A stretch of 64,000 bases of DNA from Sipunculus nudus (taxonomy: Eukaryota; Annelida; Sipuncula; Golfingiida; Sipunculidae), in contig CM049309.1 of NCBI GenBank assembly GCA_026874595.1, positions 67,252,926-67,316,925 on the forward strand. The letters are read 5' to 3'. Positions 62,101 through 64,000 of this stretch are shown here, in pieces; position 1 is the stretch's first letter, and each line of letters opens with the position of its first letter. The position numbers and the translations under genes were made by a program. The notes beneath the pieces are model-generated. The model did not search any database and was not told where the DNA came from. It was given only the letters and a program-made list of their open reading frames with translations.

Positions 62101-62838
62101 ATGTTGCATTGATGACGTTATCAACTGGAATCGCAATATCTCTGTTCTCAAGTGTTGAGTATATTGCAGTCATTGTGAACTTTTTTGCTATATTTTGGAT
62201 TATTTGTCTAATACAAATTACACGCCAGGTAAGACATTATCATTAACTCCGTAGTCGGAGGATTGACTCTTGCAACCTTTGGCCAAGAACATTTTAAACT
62301 GTCTCCTTTGTCAAAAAAAAAAATTATCCAGGAAAACATGCCGACTAGAGAGTAGGGTACTGGTACAGACTACTCATGTTCTGTTTGGGAGAGATCTTAC
62401 TGATAAAGCAAATTTTGTAATTGTAAGGCAACTGATGGTTTACAATAATATCAGCGACCTGATTGGCTGCATGGAACACGCTCATGATTATTCAATAAAT
62501 GAATATGCTATTTAGGTCCTGTAAAGTTCATGGTGAGGTCAATTGCTACCAGGCAGCCATCTCAAAATTTGAGAATAGCTTGGTGTTATTATTACTGTTA
62601 ATACAAAGTTAATCTTAAACCTCAGTGTGAAAAGCAAATTACAGTTTCTAGTCATATACATTTTCTTGCTCTCCATAACTTTGGGAAAGTTGTATGACAT
62701 TAAGACAAAAAAAGATGCATTCAAGTAAAATTTATATAGCAGTAAAGTAAAGCAAGCAAAGATAATGTAATTGTTGATAATAACAAAACATAAGGATAAC
62801 CCACTGTAAAATACCTGTACATCATCATCGTTTCATGA

Positions 62839-62840
<2 letters not shown>

Positions 62841-62898
<58 letters not shown>
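62841..62898. repeat. (TA)n microsatellite
   Basis: About 29 uninterrupted TA dinucleotides inside the large TRAPPC13 intron. Confidence 0.95.
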
Positions 62899-62900
<2 letters not shown>

Positions 62901-63242
62901 TCTCCAAACATTGGAAAGAGAATGGATGCCCTATATAGGCAACCTTCAAAATATTTTCAACACAAGCTTCTATGCCATGAAGCAGTAAGTATGAGTAGAT
63001 TTAGGTACTCTAAAGGGAATATTGCCTTTGATCTAGATAAAAAATAAATATCAATACTTCCTCATGATTCCAGATGAGTCAAACATTCAAAATTTGTGTA
63101 GATAATGTATGTTTACAAACACAGGTGAAACCATATCCCTCCTTACCAGAAATGAAGATATTACCAACTCTTGCCTTTCAAACTTTAATATCACTTGCAT
63201 ATTTTCAGAAATTAAATTTGATGTATTATATTGTATCCAAAG

Positions 63243-63376
63243 GCTGACCTGCAGACCAGCTCACAGAGAATATCACTGTCAGGTAATAACTGTACCCAGT
63301 CCGTGAGCGAACTTGTCCCAGAGCAAAGCATTGATGATGTCATCCACCATGAGGTCAAGGAACTTGGCACACACAT
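63243..63376 (+). CDS. TRAPPC13: TRAPPC13, third detected exon
   Basis: 134 bp, 44 codons plus two bases (AT|). It starts in phase 0 after an acceptor ending AAAG and ends before GTGAGT. It encodes [13 protein letters not shown], a variable stretch, then [14 protein letters not shown], both strongly conserved in TRAPPC13. The non-CAG acceptor is slightly unusual; the phase and the protein match leave little doubt about it. Confidence 0.9.
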
Positions 63377-63992
63377 GTGAGTATGATGAATAGTTAAGAA
63401 TCAGCATATGTGGACCCTTATTTATAGTAATCCCTCTGCCAAGAGTTATGTTTTTGTTTTGCTTGGTTGGTTGGTTGCTTGGTTTGTGTGTTAACAACTT
63501 TACTCACTTTGTAGTGTAAGGGTAATGCACAAGGAAGAGTCCAAGGAAGTCAAATTTTGGAGGTGATCTGGATCACCATGATATATGTTTGCTACAGGAT
63601 TCTTCATCAGATTTTTCTAGATAATCAATACCATCATTATTCACCAGTATATGGCAGAGAAGTTTGTGAGAAGTTCTGAATTAGATGAATGAGCAGAGGT
63701 GTCACTTACACGGTCTCCAGCCATCCTGGAAATCAGGGAAAACAGCAAAAATTTTACATCTTTCCACTCCGGGAAATGTCTTAGTATTTCAAGAAAATTC
63801 CTCAGTTCAGGGATATGTTACAGAATTTGTTTGCCCCTAAAGAGACTTGTATCCTACATCATTTTCATATTTAAGGAAAGATACCATTTCCTGAAAATAA
63901 AAAAATGAGTAAATGGGGGGATAAGATGTCGTTGCCTATACATTTTGGTCCGCTGATTAAAATAACCTTAATTGCTTCCTTCTTTGTTTCAG
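63377..63992 (+). other. TRAPPC13 intron
   Basis: 616-bp intron between GTGAGT and TTTGTTTCAG; no repeat recognised. Confidence 0.8.
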
Positions 63993-64000
63993 TTTGGTGT
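63993..64000 (+). CDS. TRAPPC13: TRAPPC13, start of next exon, cut by the window edge
   Basis: Only TTTGGTGT is visible after a strong acceptor. With the preceding AT it reads Ile-Leu-Val, which continues the GTH motif as in the family (GTHILV). The rest of the gene, including the C-terminal majority of the protein, lies beyond the window. Confidence 0.75.

Larger units (their letters stand above)
56472..63242 (+). other. large TRAPPC13 intron with a Helitron-like element
   Basis: 6.8-kb intron from donor GTCAGT to an acceptor ending CCAAAG. It carries family B copy 2 (57043-59190), a fragment at about 60619-60740 whose start resembles the family D MITE (CAGGGGTAGATCCAG), and a (TA)n run (62841-62898). 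Frames such as 61917-62246 show no domain. Confidence 0.75.

Noticed and set aside
61917..62246. 109-codon hydrophobic frame within the TRAPPC13 intron
   Set aside because: No recognisable domain and no family member is known with an exon here. The flanking exons join in phase without it.

Overview
This is AT-rich animal nuclear DNA with long introns, GT-AG splice sites, tRNA-derived SINEs and very many tandem-repeat-bearing transposons. There are no bacterial-style genes. The repeats look like those of marine invertebrates, most likely a bivalve or other mollusc; that placement is an inference from repeat style and gene similarity, and no species can be named.

Two protein-coding genes can be supported. 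(1) On the minus strand, three exons (32533-31850, 30263-30092, 23221-22485) join in frame into a complete 530-residue membrane protein of the SLC10 family, P3/SLC10A3-SLC10A5 type. It has a signal peptide, a glycosylatable ectodomain, and a multi-span transporter core. (2) On the plus strand, four exons (55489-55657, 56387-56471, 63243-63376 and the first 8 bases of one at 63993) encode the N-terminal part of TRAPPC13, a TRAPPIII vesicle-tethering subunit. The gene runs off the right edge and its first coding exon was not found. The two genes point away from each other across about 23 kb that holds no other convincing gene.

The rest is repeats. Region by region: 0.6-2.3 kb, old degenerate tandem array; 2.9-5.6 kb, Helitron-like element (family A, copy 1) plus an upstream array; 5.7-6.8 kb, 1.1 kb TIR element flanked by TA; 7.5-9.2 kb, partial duplication of the 2.97-5 kb region; 10.7 kb, SINE; 14.5 kb, 193-bp MITE; 15.1-16.8 kb, family A copy 2; 16.85-17.4 kb, GC-rich island; 17.55-18.84 kb, family B Helitron-like element; 19.5-32.5 kb, the SLC10-like gene with its introns (SINE, 1.26-kb foldback element, small MITEs, minisatellite); 42-43.3 kb, minisatellite split by a MITE; 46 kb, long hairpin between TA runs; 48.0-48.9 kb, family A copy 3 (inverted); 50.4-51.5 kb, minisatellite split by a second MITE; 52.3-53.2 kb, ancient family A relative; 55.5-64 kb, TRAPPC13 with a family B element in its large intron.

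The most interesting material is the pair of Helitron/Helentron-like non-autonomous families. They have subterminal inverted repeats, a 3' hairpin followed by CTAG, and internal tandem arrays. Family A carries a 12-bp palindrome, GGTGGCGCCACC, at strikingly regular alternating spacings. The foldback element at 25.9-27.2 kb is built from smaller palindromes. No transposase, Rep/helicase, reverse transcriptase or other autonomous mobile-element gene was recognised.
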